Notes under the pieces: generated by a model
What the model was told of the DNA's origin: nothing
The model's input: the letters and a program-made list of their open reading frames with translations, nothing else
The model's database searches: none
Part shown: positions 15,201 through 22,970 of the stretch, in pieces
Layout of the letters: each line of letters starts with the position of its first letter
Position numbering within the stretch: the first letter of the stretch is position 1
Assembly: GCA_020073205.1 (NCBI GenBank)
Contig: JAIQFR010000040.1
Location: 1-35,375 of the forward strand
DNA from: Terriglobia bacterium
GTDB lineage: Bacteria; Acidobacteriota; Polarisedimenticolia; Polarisedimenticolales; JAIQFR01
DNA length: 35,375 bases
Reading direction: 5' to 3'
Position numbers and translations under genes: made by a program

Positions 15201-16252
15201 GTGTGGTGTTCACGGGGATCCGGCAAGTCGTCGAGAGTCCCGTTGTCCCACGCATCCTCGGGGACGCACTGCGCGATGCGGCTGACCCGAGCGATACGCC
15301 GCTGCGCATCGCGAAGCTGAGACGAGACCTCACTGCCGGTCCCGCCCTCTATTTCCAGGCTCGACGCCGCCTCGGGAGCCAGTACCGCCCCGATCGCGAC
15401 GGCACGAACGTCCCCCTCGTCGAGGTGATCTCTCACCTCGAGCCACCAGTCATCCCGGGACTTCTTGGGGACGGTGAAGTTCGCTACGCGAAGCTCGCCG
15501 GGTGTCTCGTCGAGCAGAACACGAATTGCATACCCTTCGCGCTCCTCGACTAACGGCCCGATCCTGTCGCCCGCGTTCTCGAGCTGCGCGCGCAAGCCGT
15601 CGAGCTCGGCCCCCGGAACTTGCCTGCGACGCGAGCCCGTTGACAGATCCGGGATCGGCGATTGACCGCCCTCGCGCCCGCCGCCGCCATCTCCTCTCGG
15701 GAGGTCGCCTCGGACGAACGCCGTGACCGTCCGCGCGGGGTGGTTCAGGGCGGGGTCGATCTCCCTGCTTACGAGCCCCGCGTGAAGCGCCTCCGCGGCG
15801 TTCCGCTCCTCGGCGTGAAGACCCTGATCGAAGGCGAAGAAGTTCTGGGTCAGGCGTTCCACGAGCCCGGGACGTGCGAGGCATTCCTGGATCAGGAACG
15901 CGTCGTTACCGAGCGCGGTATAGAGTTCCTGTAGCCGCTCCGGCATCCGCGTCCCGCGAGCTTCCCGCTCCATCTCCCGGCGGAGCATCTCGGCCGTCAC
16001 CGGCGTCTTCCAGTACCTCTCGAGCGCGACGCTCTGCTTGAGGTACTTGCGGACCTTCTCCTCGAGGACCGCCCGCGGCACCGCCGCCTCGAACGGCTTC
16101 GTGGCCCCGATCTGATGCGAGTAGTACACCCGCTCGATGGCCTCCTCCGCCGCGACCCGCTGCTCGAAGCTGAGGTCGCGGGCCAGGACGGATGGCGCCG
16201 CCAGGCACAAGGCGACCAGGGCGAGCGCGAGACACACACCAACTCTTCGCAT
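12206..16252 (-). CDS. Large secreted kelch-repeat protein 1 with PKD and HYR domains
   Basis: A 1348-aa protein with signal peptide MRRVGVCLALALVALCLAAPSVLA. Residues about 27-140 resemble the SurA/parvulin N-terminal chaperone domain (AIERVYYSHQIG, VLEEKVRKYLKQSVALERYW, MPERLQELYTALGNDAFLIQ) without a PPIase domain. Residues about 349-1024 hold 14 kelch-type repeats of 46-56 aa with consensus HTAVWTGSVMVVWGG, GGRYDPATDTW and GAPSxR. A PKD-like domain follows (DGSGSTDC, ATDRTGATGTDDVVITV), then HYR-type segments beginning DSTPP and DTTPP with LWPPNHKM. It is surface or extracellular and probably binds glycan or protein partners; no enzyme site is seen. It is a tandem paralogue of the gene at 17037-20423 with a different C-terminus. 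Confidence 0.85.
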   Translation of the reverse strand: MRRVGVCLALALVALCLAAPSVLARDLSFEQRVAAEEAIERVYYSHQIGATKPFEAAVPRAVLEEKVRKYLKQSVALERYWKTPVTAEMLRREMEREARGTRMPERLQELYTALGNDAFLIQECLARPGLVERLTQNFFAFDQGLHAEERNAAEALHAGLVSREIDPALNHPARTVTAFVRGDLPRGDGGGGREGGQSPIPDLSTGSRRRQVPGAELDGLRAQLENAGDRIGPLVEEREGYAIRVLLDETPGELRVANFTVPKKSRDDWWLEVRDHLDEGDVRAVAIGAVLAPEAASSLEIEGGTGSEVSSQLRDAQRRIARVSRIAQCVPEDAWDNGTLDDLPDPREHHTAVWTGSVMVVWGGESSSVPVNSGGRYDPATDTWTLTSTAGAPSARSQHLAVWTGNLMVIWGGYDGDATVDTGGRYDPITDTWTATSIVAAPAPSYGQTAVWTGSVMVVWGGGSDYGPLNTGGRYDPAADIWTATSTVGSPSGRYGHTAIWTGSVMVVWGGQSNSGCLIDGGRYDPTTDTWSATSTAGAPSLVCWGHTAVWTGSVMLVWGSGYNSTPGGRYDPVRDTWTAMSTVGAPAAGRYYHTAVWTGNVMVVWGGYDYSVSLNSGGRYDPVKDTWALTTTAGAPSARWLHTAVWTGRVMVVWGGVDLDNQNGHAHYFNTGARYDPVGNRWTTTSTAGAPSARRDHTAVWTGSVMVAWGGNDGSASLNTGVRYDPAIDTWTTTSTTRAPSSRYGHAAVWTGSEMLVWGGLHLGNSSNYENTGGRYDPTSDAWTPTSPIGAPPGRTDFSAVWAGTSMIVWGGWRGSYLGTGGRYDPATDIWKPTSSLNAPAARAAHTAVWAGHLMLVWGGMSASTAGGRYDPATDTWTAMSIVGAPAVRPYHTAVWTGSSMLIWGGRPGYTDSQGTSTGGRYDPVMDAWTPTSIADAPSERWGHTAVWTGSVMVVWGGQFYSNGSYWVVNTGGRYDPATDTWAATSTAGAASARCAHTAAWTGSAMVVWGGSNGGALGSGGRYLSGGETAPIADAGPDLNLECTDIEQAAVTLDGSGSTDCDSTPGTHDDIASFDWSEGGTPLGSGEILTVPFPLGTHHVTLTATDRTGATGTDDVVITVQDSTPPMITCAAPITIECQANLQSWVIMPLAAAIDVCQPGGLVITNSHTPNGADASATYPLGSTSVTFTATDGSGNSASCVTFVTVVDTTPPLVTVDASPPVLWPPNHKMRTVHDAVTVLDACDPSPRLVLQSIVSSEPDDAPGEGDGSTTDDVQDAAIGTADLDVLLRAERDGSGPGRTYAIEYRAVDASGNVGTGRATVSVPHDQGAASRPVGTEVGKPATTRGR
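13180..15206 (-). repeat. 14 tandem kelch-type coding repeats (protein 1)
   Basis: Fourteen units of about 140-165 bp encode HTAVWTG...VWGG...GGRYDP...W...GAPSxR. On the plus strand the recurring landmarks are GATCGTACCG and CCAGACC(A/G)CC. Fourteen units would suit two 7-bladed beta-propellers. Confidence 0.85.
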
Positions 16253-16281
16253 GGGAGCCCCCCGAATGCGTGCAGGAGTGC

Positions 16282-16310
16282 TAAGTACGGGCCACGGACC
16301 CGCGAGTCAA
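16282..16310 (-). promoter_or_regulatory. Promoter of kelch gene 1
   Basis: TTGACT (16310-16305), 17 bp, TACTTA (16287-16282) on the minus strand. The predicted RNA start is about 24 nt before the ATG at 16252. The same boxes, spacing and flanks occur before kelch gene 2. About 70 bp upstream of the two genes are nearly identical, pointing to tandem duplication with the promoter included. Confidence 0.75.
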
Positions 16311-16375
16311 GCGAAAAGCCTTCGGCTGGCGCCGAATTCGGAGCCCACGAGGGATCGCAGACGACAGATCGCCGT

Positions 16376-16993
16376 CTACTGCGCCGAGATCACCGCGGAT
16401 GCAGTATCGAAATGGACCGTCTGAACGACCCCACCGTGCGAATCGACGGCGGCGGGGTCGCCTGTCGGATTCTGTGGGCTCGTGGAACCGGCAATGGCCA
16501 GCGTCGTCGTGCCCGCCTTTTTCACGCGGAACGTCAGGCAAACGACGATCGCCTCGGTGGCCGTCACGCCGTTCCCCGAGCCGCCGCCGAGCTTGGTGAC
16601 GCCGACCACCACGCGGTTTCCGTTTTGTGCGCCCTGCGCGCTGCCCGTCTGGCTCCCGCTCAGCGTCAGAGCGTCGCCGAAGACCGCCGTCCCGCTCACG
16701 TACTCCGCGACCGACGAATCGCCGAGCACCAGGTCGAAGGCGAAGTAGTAGAGGTCCGTGCTGGTGGTCTGGCCCCCGATCGCCACCTCGACGGTCACAC
16801 GGTCGCCGCTCCCCGAACCCGGCCGGAGCCTGACGTGATCGGGCGCGACCGACGTCCCGCTACCGGTGAAGGAGGCCGTCAAGCCCGACGTCACCGCGCC
16901 GCCGCCCCCTCCTCCGCAGCCGATCGCAGCGGCGAGACACAGGACAATGCACAGACGTCCCAGCCTTCGCGTCAAGCTCCGCGACATTACCAT
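16376..16993 (-). CDS. Cohesin-domain lipoprotein
   Basis: A 205-aa protein. The N-terminus MVMSRSLTRRLGRLCIVLCLAAAIGC has a lipoprotein signal with a likely lipidated Cys followed by a glycine-rich spacer. The remainder matches the beta-sandwich pattern of cohesin-like domains: VTVEVAIGGQTTSTDLYYFAFDLVLG, YVSGTAVFGDAL, NGNRVVVGVTKLGGG, CLTFRVKKAGTTTLAI. Cohesins bind dockerins, and the gene 43 bp upstream on the same strand ends in a dockerin-like domain, so the pair may anchor the kelch protein to the cell envelope. The start may be 16993 or 16987. AGGAGG lies 12 nt before the first, a long spacing. Confidence 0.7.
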   Translation of the reverse strand: MVMSRSLTRRLGRLCIVLCLAAAIGCGGGGGGAVTSGLTASFTGSGTSVAPDHVRLRPGSGSGDRVTVEVAIGGQTTSTDLYYFAFDLVLGDSSVAEYVSGTAVFGDALTLSGSQTGSAQGAQNGNRVVVGVTKLGGGSGNGVTATEAIVVCLTFRVKKAGTTTLAIAGSTSPQNPTGDPAAVDSHGGVVQTVHFDTASAVISAQ

Positions 16994-17036
16994 CGTCCTG
17001 AATTCCCTCCTCATGATCGCGACCCGAGAGCCGATG

Positions 17037-20000
17037 TCATGGGCCGGCCACGGACTTGGCCCATGCCGCCGCCATGATCGCCAGATCATCGCCCTCGATC
17101 CGGCAGTTGCGGTCCAGGTCGACCCTCGGCTCGTAGCGAGCCTCTCCGCAGCGAGAGGCGAACGCGATTCCGAGCATGCCCAGGTCGAAGCCGTCCACCC
17201 GCCCCGAGTTGTTCGCGTCGGCGAGCGCCACACCCGTCTCGCAGACGTCGCCGAGTCCATCGCCGTCGAAGTCCGCCTGGCCCATGTTCGCGATCGCAGG
17301 GCAGTTATCGAGGCAGTCCGACACTCCATCCCCATCGGTGTCGGCGTCAGCGGCGCGACCGACGTACCGTCCGCCGGAGCCGATGCAGTTGTAGTCGGCG
17401 AACCCCCCCCAGACCACCATCACGCCCCCTGTCCAGACCGCCGTGTGGACATAACGCGCGGTGGGCGCCCCCACCGTCGAGGTTGCCGCCCACGTGTCCG
17501 TGACCGGATCGTATCGCCCACCGGTGTTCATGGGGCGGCCGTCGTAGCCGCCCCAGATGACGAACTCGCTCGCCGTCCAGACCGCCGAATTGCCGAAACG
17601 CGGGGTCGGCGCCCCCACCATCGACGTCGCCGTCCAAGTGTCCGTCGCCGGATCGTACCGCCCGCCGGTGTTCACGGGTCCCGAGTCGTCGTAGGATTCG
17701 CCCCCCCAGATCAACATCACCCGACCCGTCCAGACCGCCGAATGCCCACTGCGTCTGGACGGTGCCCCCGCGCTCGACATCGCGGCCCAGGTGTCGGTGA
17801 TCGGATCGTACCTTCCGCCGGTGTTCGAAAGGATGTCACCGCCCCAGACCAGCATCTCGCTTCCCGTCCAGATCGCGGTGTGACTGTTGCGAGCCGAGGG
17901 ACCACCGGTGCTGGACGTCGCCGTCCACGTGTCCGTCGCCGGATCGTACCGCCCGCCGGAGTTTATGGAGAGGTGAGTATCGTCTCCGCCCCAGACCACC
18001 ATCACGACACCCGTCCAGACGGCGGAGTGCCGTATGCGGCCGGAGGGCGCGCCTGCGGTCGACGTTTCCGTCCAGGTGTCGGAGACGGGATCGTAACGAC
18101 CACCCGTCGTGAGGAAGAGCATGGAGCCGTCGTGGGGGTCGTAGACTCCCCCACCCCAGACGATCATCACGCTACCCGTCCAGACCGCCGTGTAGTCAGA
18201 TCGCGGGGACGGGGCCCGGAGGGTCGACGTGGCGACCCAGCTGTCGGTCACTGGATCGTACCGACCGCCGGTGTTCACGTCGCCTGCGTCGTCGATGCCG
18301 CCCCAGACCACCATCACGCTTCCGGTCCAAAGTGCCGCGTGATCTACGCGCGCCGAGGGCCCGTCCCCCGTCGACGTCGGCGTCCAAGCATCCGCCGCCG
18401 GATCGTACCGCCCACCGGTGTTGACGAAGCCGGCGACGCCAGTGCTGCCACCCCAGACCACCATCAACGCACCCGTCCAGATTGCGCTGCCTGCGATGCG
18501 CACCGATGGCGCACCCGTCGCCGACATCGCCGTCCAGGTGTCCCTGGCTGGATCGTATCGCCCGCCGGGATTCAGGAGGCCATGGCTGGCACCACCCCAC
18601 ACCACCATCACCCTGCCCGTCCAGACCGCAGCGTGGTGAGCACGCACGCTCGGCGCCCCCACCGTCGATGTCGCCGTCCAGGTGTCCGTAGTCGGATCGT
18701 AGCGCCCTCCCGAGTCCGGCAGGTCGCCGTAGTCGCCCTCGCCGCCCCACACCACCATGACTCTCCCGCTCCAGATCGCGGTGTGACCGTGGCGCCCGGA
18801 GGGGGAACCGGCGCTCGATGTCGCGGCCCACCTGTCCGCCACGGGATCGTACCGCGCGCCGGAGCTCAAGTAGTGGGTCGATGTGTCGTAGAAGTAGCCG
18901 CCCCAAACGACCATCACGTTCCCCGTCCAAACCGCCGTGTGTCCCCACCGCCCGGAGGGTACTCCTGCCATCGATGTCGTTGACCAAGCGTCGGTCGCCG
19001 GATCGTACCGTCCGCCGGCGCTGATCGGCACGTCGCTCCCGCCACCCCAGACCACCATCGACTTTCCCGTCCAGATCGCCGTGTGGCCCGCACGCCCGGC
19101 GGGCGCTCCCCCCACCGACGTTGCCGTCCAGGTGTCCGTGGTCGGGTCGTATCGGCCGCCGGTGCGGAGGTAGTCGTAATCGGCGGAACCACCCCAGATC
19201 ACCATGACGCTGCCCGTCCAGACGGCCGTGTGCCCATAGCGCGGGGACGGCGCCCCCACGGACGACATCGGAGCCCACGTATCGGTTGCCGGATCGTATC
19301 GTCCCCCGGAATTCAGCGAGACGGAGCCGCCGTATCCGCCCCAGACCACCATCACCGAGCCCGTCCAGATCGCCGTGTGCGCCTGGCGAGGTCCCGGCAC
19401 GTCGTCGAGGGTGCCGTTGTCCCAGGTGTCGTCGGGCACGCAGCCCACCGCACGGTCGAACGACGCACCGCTATGTTGCGCATCGCTGGTCCGACCTGCG
19501 ACGCCGCTCAGCCCGTCTTGGTTCCCCGCTCTCGACGCCGAGTCGGAAAGCGACCCCCCCTCGGTCGCGACCGCACGGCCGGTTCTTTCATCTAGACGAT
19601 CTCTGACCTCGAGCCACCACTCGTCACGAGATTTCTTGGCGACGGAGAAGGTCGCCACGCGAAGCACGCCGGCGGCCTCGTCCAGAGGAACGCGGATCAC
19701 GTATCCCTCGCGCTCCTCGATCAACGGCCCGATCCTGCGACCCCCTTCGACGAGCCGCGCTCGCCAGCGCTCGAACTCGACGCTCGACAAAGGCCTGCGA
19801 TCCGGCCCCATCGCTCGTACCGGATCCGGCGATGGACTTCCCTCGGGCCCGCTGCCGTCGCCAGCCCTCGTGAGTTCGGCGCGGACGAAACGAGTGACGG
19901 TTCGCGAGGGATGATCCAATGCCGGGTCGAGCTCGCCGCTCACCAGGCGCGCATGAAGCGCCTCCGCGGCGCTCCGCTCTTCCGCGTGAAGCACCGGATC

Positions 20001-20423
20001 GAACGCGAAAAAGTTCTGCGTCAGGCGTTCCACGAGAGCGGGCCGCGCGAGGCATTCTTGAATCAGAAAGCCGTCGTTTCCGAGCGCGGCGTGGATCTCC
20101 CTCAGGCGCTCCGGCATTCGGGTCCCTCTGGCCTGCCGCTCCATCTCGGCCCGGAGCATCTCCGCACCGACCGGCGTCTTCCAGAACCTCTCCAGCGCCA
20201 CGCTCTGCTTGAGGTACTTGCGGACCTTCTCCTCGAGGACCGCCCGCGGCACCGCCTCCTCGAACGGCTTCGTGGCCCCGATTTGATGCGAGTAATAGAC
20301 CCGCTCGATGGCCTCCTGGGCGGCGACCCGCTGCTCGAAGCTGAGGTCGCGGGCCGGAACGGAAGGCGCCGCCAGGCACAGGACGACCAGGGCAAACGCG
20401 AGACGCACCCCAACACTTCGCAT
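17037..20423 (-). CDS. Large secreted kelch-repeat protein 2 with TSP3 and dockerin C-terminus
   Basis: A 1128-aa paralogue of kelch protein 1, with nearly the same signal peptide and SurA-like N-terminal domain (residues about 27-140). Residues about 348-1021 hold 14 kelch-type repeats. The C-terminus differs. Residues about 1028-1062 are a thrombospondin type-3-like calcium-binding segment (DTDGDGVSDCLDNCP, DFDGDGLGDVC). Residues about 1068-1121 form a type I dockerin-like pair of F-hand repeats (ADANNSGRVDGFDLGMLG and VDLDRNCRIEGDDLAIMAAAW). The following gene encodes a cohesin-like lipoprotein, suggesting calcium-dependent attachment to the cell surface. It is transcribed from its own promoter at 20453-20481. 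Confidence 0.85.
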   Translation of the reverse strand: MRSVGVRLAFALVVLCLAAPSVPARDLSFEQRVAAQEAIERVYYSHQIGATKPFEEAVPRAVLEEKVRKYLKQSVALERFWKTPVGAEMLRAEMERQARGTRMPERLREIHAALGNDGFLIQECLARPALVERLTQNFFAFDPVLHAEERSAAEALHARLVSGELDPALDHPSRTVTRFVRAELTRAGDGSGPEGSPSPDPVRAMGPDRRPLSSVEFERWRARLVEGGRRIGPLIEEREGYVIRVPLDEAAGVLRVATFSVAKKSRDEWWLEVRDRLDERTGRAVATEGGSLSDSASRAGNQDGLSGVAGRTSDAQHSGASFDRAVGCVPDDTWDNGTLDDVPGPRQAHTAIWTGSVMVVWGGYGGSVSLNSGGRYDPATDTWAPMSSVGAPSPRYGHTAVWTGSVMVIWGGSADYDYLRTGGRYDPTTDTWTATSVGGAPAGRAGHTAIWTGKSMVVWGGGSDVPISAGGRYDPATDAWSTTSMAGVPSGRWGHTAVWTGNVMVVWGGYFYDTSTHYLSSGARYDPVADRWAATSSAGSPSGRHGHTAIWSGRVMVVWGGEGDYGDLPDSGGRYDPTTDTWTATSTVGAPSVRAHHAAVWTGRVMVVWGGASHGLLNPGGRYDPARDTWTAMSATGAPSVRIAGSAIWTGALMVVWGGSTGVAGFVNTGGRYDPAADAWTPTSTGDGPSARVDHAALWTGSVMVVWGGIDDAGDVNTGGRYDPVTDSWVATSTLRAPSPRSDYTAVWTGSVMIVWGGGVYDPHDGSMLFLTTGGRYDPVSDTWTETSTAGAPSGRIRHSAVWTGVVMVVWGGDDTHLSINSGGRYDPATDTWTATSSTGGPSARNSHTAIWTGSEMLVWGGDILSNTGGRYDPITDTWAAMSSAGAPSRRSGHSAVWTGRVMLIWGGESYDDSGPVNTGGRYDPATDTWTATSMVGAPTPRFGNSAVWTASEFVIWGGYDGRPMNTGGRYDPVTDTWAATSTVGAPTARYVHTAVWTGGVMVVWGGFADYNCIGSGGRYVGRAADADTDGDGVSDCLDNCPAIANMGQADFDGDGLGDVCETGVALADANNSGRVDGFDLGMLGIAFASRCGEARYEPRVDLDRNCRIEGDDLAIMAAAWAKSVAGP
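17361..19380 (-). repeat. 14 tandem kelch-type coding repeats (protein 2)
   Basis: Fourteen units of about 135-165 bp, the same consensus and count as in protein 1. The equal number in two paralogues with diverged unit sequences suggests the count is under structural constraint. Confidence 0.85.
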
Positions 20424-20452
20424 GGGAGCCCCCCGAATGCGTGCAGGAATGC

Positions 20453-20481
20453 TAAGTACGGGTCGCGACTGCGCGAGTCAA
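20453..20481 (-). promoter_or_regulatory. Promoter of kelch gene 2
   Basis: TTGACT (20481-20476), 17 bp, TACTTA (20458-20453) on the minus strand, identical in both boxes to the kelch 1 promoter. A sequence at 20508-20530 (TTCGCAATGAACGGGACGG) resembles the shared TCA/sigma-54-activator upstream element and lies the same 27 bp from the -35 box. Confidence 0.75.
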
Positions 20482-20637
20482 GCGAAAAGCAGCTTGCGGC
20501 TTTCAAATTCGCAATGAACGGGACGGAATTCCCCCGCCCGCGCTGCCCTCCACGACGCGGCGCGCGTCGCGGTCCGCCGATCCGCACCGGCGAATTCATT
20601 CCTTTCAGGCGCGGTCAAATCGACGTAGATTCTCGGC

Positions 20638-20835
20638 ATGATCGCCACACGCCTCGACGAGCTGGTGTGGGAGCTCGAGCCGGAAGAGCTGCCGGACGCT
20701 CTCCGCCTGCTCGCGGCGATGGAGCTGGCCGGCTGGGTGTCGCCGCCAGAGGCCTCGGAATGGCGCGGCCGAATTGCCGCACTGGGCATCTACCACGAGG
20801 ACTCGCGGCTCTGGATCGACCGGCCGGAGGCGTGA
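20638..20835 (+). CDS. Small conserved-looking protein of unknown function
   Basis: A 65-aa acidic protein, MIATRLDELVWELEPEELPDA..., predicted mostly helical, with a central LLAAMELAGWVSPPEASEWRGR segment. No ribosome site is present. A -10-like TAGATT (20626-20631) ends 6 bp before the ATG, compatible with a leaderless transcript. It is divergent from kelch gene 2 and converges with the nitronate monooxygenase. I do not recognise the family. Coding is supported by composition and a complete short frame only. Confidence 0.5.
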   Translation: MIATRLDELVWELEPEELPDALRLLAAMELAGWVSPPEASEWRGRIAALGIYHEDSRLWIDRPEA

Positions 20836-20859
20836 CGCCTCACGACCGCTCGCTCGGCC

Positions 20860-22299
20860 CTAGAGTGACGATTCGCCGCCGTTGAGGATGACGCGGATGA
20901 CGTCGGCGGCGGTGTAGGACGTCGAGCCGGGGCGCATGAAGCGGGCCAGTCCCGTGAGATCGTCGCCGGACGTCACGATTCCGGCTTCCACGAACCTCCC
21001 CTGTCCGCGAATCTGGGGCGCGCCCGCCGTGGTCACGAGCGCGTTGCAAATGCACGTCCGGCCGACGGTGTCCTCCACCCTTCCGCCCTTCGCGACGTAC
21101 GCGGACAGGGGCTCTGAAGGACACCGGAAATCGATCCGGCCGTCCGGCGTGCGGTACGCTTCGCGAAGGTAGCCGAGATCGCAGACGCGGCGCCGGGCGA
21201 GCTGGACGGCGCGCTCCGAGATCGATCCTTCGAGCTGGACGACCTTGAAGGGGAAGCCCGAAGGAGAGGCGAGCGGGTCCGTGAAGACCCGCCCCTCGCC
21301 CCTGGCGACCTTTTCCAGCAGCGCCTGTCGGTAATCGTCGCGAAGTCCGGATTCGGCGCAGTAGGCGAACGCGGTGCCGACCTGCACGCCCGCGGCGCCG
21401 GATTCCAGGGCCTGCTGCAGGCCGCCGGCCGCGCCGAAACCGCCGGCGAGCCAGAACGGCAAGCCGAGGTCGCGCAATTTCGCGAGATCGACCTTGTCCC
21501 GGTCCCCGTAGACCGGCTCGCCCCGATCGCTGAGCGCGGGCTTACCGCGGGGCGGGGCGTTGTGGCCGCCGGCGGTCGGGCCCTCGACGACGAAGCCGTC
21601 GACCCTCCCGTTGGCCTTCTTGATCATCGTGACCGCGAGGGTGTTCGACGCGATGATCGGGAGGAAGCGTGGGCGAACGAGCGGGGGCAGGTCGCGCTCC
21701 ATGAACTCGCGCGGCGTGAAGCGCAGGGCGGTGTCGTCCCCCTTCTGCGCGCCGACCACGTACAAAGGATACGTGGCCGGCTGGTGCTCGACGTACGCGT
21801 CGAGAACCCCCGGGATCTTCAGCGGAATGCCGGCCCCCATCAGGACGTAGCCGACCCCGGCGAGCATCGCGCCGTAGATGGCGATGAGGTGGGGCGGCTG
21901 GATCTTCTCGAGGTAGTTGATCCCCACGGGGTTCGTGTGGCCTTCGCGCGCGAGGAAGACCTCGACGAAGTTGCCGACGATCCCCAGCTCGGCGAGCGGT
22001 CGCGGGCATTCCAGACCGTGGAACGGCGTGCGCGTGTACGGGGCGCCGGGCGCCTTGCCTCCGGGGAGGTAATGGGCCTTCCATACGCGTTCGGCCATGG
22101 CAGGGAACGGGAAGGCGTCCATCGCGCGGCGCATGTGCCCCCCGGGATCGCCATCCTCGAGGCGCCGGGCCAGTATCTGGTCGAGGGCCGTGCCGGAGAC
22201 TACCCCCAGCTGGCCCAGGCGAGAGACGGTCCGCGCCAGCCGCCAGTTCGAGATGGCGACGCCCATGCCGCCCTGGATGATCCTCGGCAGGTCCCACAC
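20860..22299 (-). CDS. Nitronate monooxygenase / 2-nitropropane dioxygenase family flavoprotein
   Basis: A 479-aa TIM-barrel FMN enzyme. It opens IIQGGMGVAISNW, the typical family start, and has VSGTALDQILARRLEDGDPGGHMRRA, then EGPTAGGHNAPPRG with the likely catalytic His, GLPFWLAGGFG and AAGVQVGTAFAYCAES at the phosphate-binding site. It would oxidise nitronates or act on a related substrate in the cytoplasm. It is longer than classic enzymes (about 330-380 aa) and belongs to the long form with a Cys-containing C-terminal region (GRTCICNALV). The start is GTG at 22299, chosen because the family motif begins a few residues later. No clear ribosome site is seen. Confidence 0.85.
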   Translation of the reverse strand: MWDLPRIIQGGMGVAISNWRLARTVSRLGQLGVVSGTALDQILARRLEDGDPGGHMRRAMDAFPFPAMAERVWKAHYLPGGKAPGAPYTRTPFHGLECPRPLAELGIVGNFVEVFLAREGHTNPVGINYLEKIQPPHLIAIYGAMLAGVGYVLMGAGIPLKIPGVLDAYVEHQPATYPLYVVGAQKGDDTALRFTPREFMERDLPPLVRPRFLPIIASNTLAVTMIKKANGRVDGFVVEGPTAGGHNAPPRGKPALSDRGEPVYGDRDKVDLAKLRDLGLPFWLAGGFGAAGGLQQALESGAAGVQVGTAFAYCAESGLRDDYRQALLEKVARGEGRVFTDPLASPSGFPFKVVQLEGSISERAVQLARRRVCDLGYLREAYRTPDGRIDFRCPSEPLSAYVAKGGRVEDTVGRTCICNALVTTAGAPQIRGQGRFVEAGIVTSGDDLTGLARFMRPGSTSYTAADVIRVILNGGESSL

Positions 22300-22533
22300 G
22301 ATTCCGCATCATCCCACAGACCTGGCGTTCCGGCATCCGAGGCCGGAGACACCCTGTCTCGAGCGCAGATGATCGACCCTTTCGCCGACCCACCGTCTCG
22401 CCTCCACCCTCCGCGGGTCCCGGGGTGGGCGGCAGTTCCTCTTGGCCGATGATGCTTCGACGAGAATCCCCCGAACCTTGCTCCAAGTCATGCTCTTCCC
22501 AAGGTGGCCTTGTGACATTAGAAGTATACGGGA
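22300..22533. other. Intergenic stretch without a recognised gene
   Basis: I see no convincing coding region, RNA gene or repeat here. A minus-strand frame (22309-22554) has no homology I can recognise. The stretch must hold the nitronate monooxygenase promoter, but no good hexamers are evident. Confidence 0.4.
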
Positions 22534-22562
22534 TTGTCGGTAGACGTGTTCCACCGTACAAT
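22534..22562 (+). promoter_or_regulatory. Promoter of the small XRE-regulator unit
   Basis: TTGTCG (22534-22539), 17 bp, TACAAT (22557-22562), with a predicted start about 54 nt before the small ORF at 22623. The local sequence is more A/T-rich than its surroundings. Confidence 0.65.
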
Positions 22563-22622
22563 AGCGGCACGTCGAGCGTCCTGAGAAGTCCCGGCCATCT
22601 CCCGATGAGAAGGAGGACGTTC

Positions 22623-22703
22623 ATGGACGATGGAAAATGCTTTGTCGCGCTTCGGGCGCGGACCGTCGAGATCGGCACCAAGGGGACTGCGTGGGAGGAG
22701 TGA
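22623..22703 (+). CDS. 26-aa peptide translationally coupled to an XRE regulator
   Basis: MDDGKCFVALRARTVEIGTKG... ends at TGA 22701-22703, whose final A is the first base of the next ATG (TGATG). AGGAGG lies 6 nt before its ATG, the best ribosome site in this region, and a good promoter stands upstream. It may be a short leader peptide that drives re-initiation on the regulator gene, or a small partner protein. No known family. Confidence 0.5.
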   Translation: MDDGKCFVALRARTVEIGTKGTAWEE

Positions 22704-22894
22704 TGCGGCCCGACGAGTTGCGAGGACTGCGTCGTGCGCGCGGCCTGTCCGTGGTTCAGGTCGCGTCACGGATCGGGATCACCGGCCCGCTCCTTCGGTC
22801 GCTGGAGACCGGCGACCTGGTGCCCGACGGCGATCTGGCCGATCGGTGGGAAACGGCCGTCGTCGAAGAGCAGCCGATCCAGCGATCGTCCTAG
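22703..22894 (+). CDS. Small XRE-type helix-turn-helix protein
   Basis: A 63-aa protein, MRPDELRGLRRARGLSVVQV..., with the pattern of an XRE/HTH_3 domain: LRGLRRARGLSVVQVASRIGI followed by TGPLLRSLETGDLVPDGDLAD. The domain fills most of the protein and there is no sensor domain. It probably binds DNA as a dimer, but its target is not evident. The start overlaps the previous stop by one base, and GGAGG inside the upstream frame serves as its ribosome site. Confidence 0.65.
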   Translation: MRPDELRGLRRARGLSVVQVASRIGITGPLLRSLETGDLVPDGDLADRWETAVVEEQPIQRSS

Positions 22895-22970
22895 CTCGCT
22901 GAGCTGCTCGAACCCCGCGGAGACCGACGCACCATCGAGGTTGCGGCGACGAAGCCGATCCGGAGGGGCC

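Noticed and set aside
16866-18983. 705-codon plus-strand frame with repeating RPDRR and HHH patterns
   Set aside because: The repeat pattern is the reverse reading of the kelch units in the minus-strand gene, which has signal peptide, promoter and domain homology.
22309-22554. 81-codon minus-strand frame upstream of nitronate monooxygenase
   Set aside because: No ribosome site, no recognisable family, and it overlaps the well-formed plus-strand promoter at 22534-22562.
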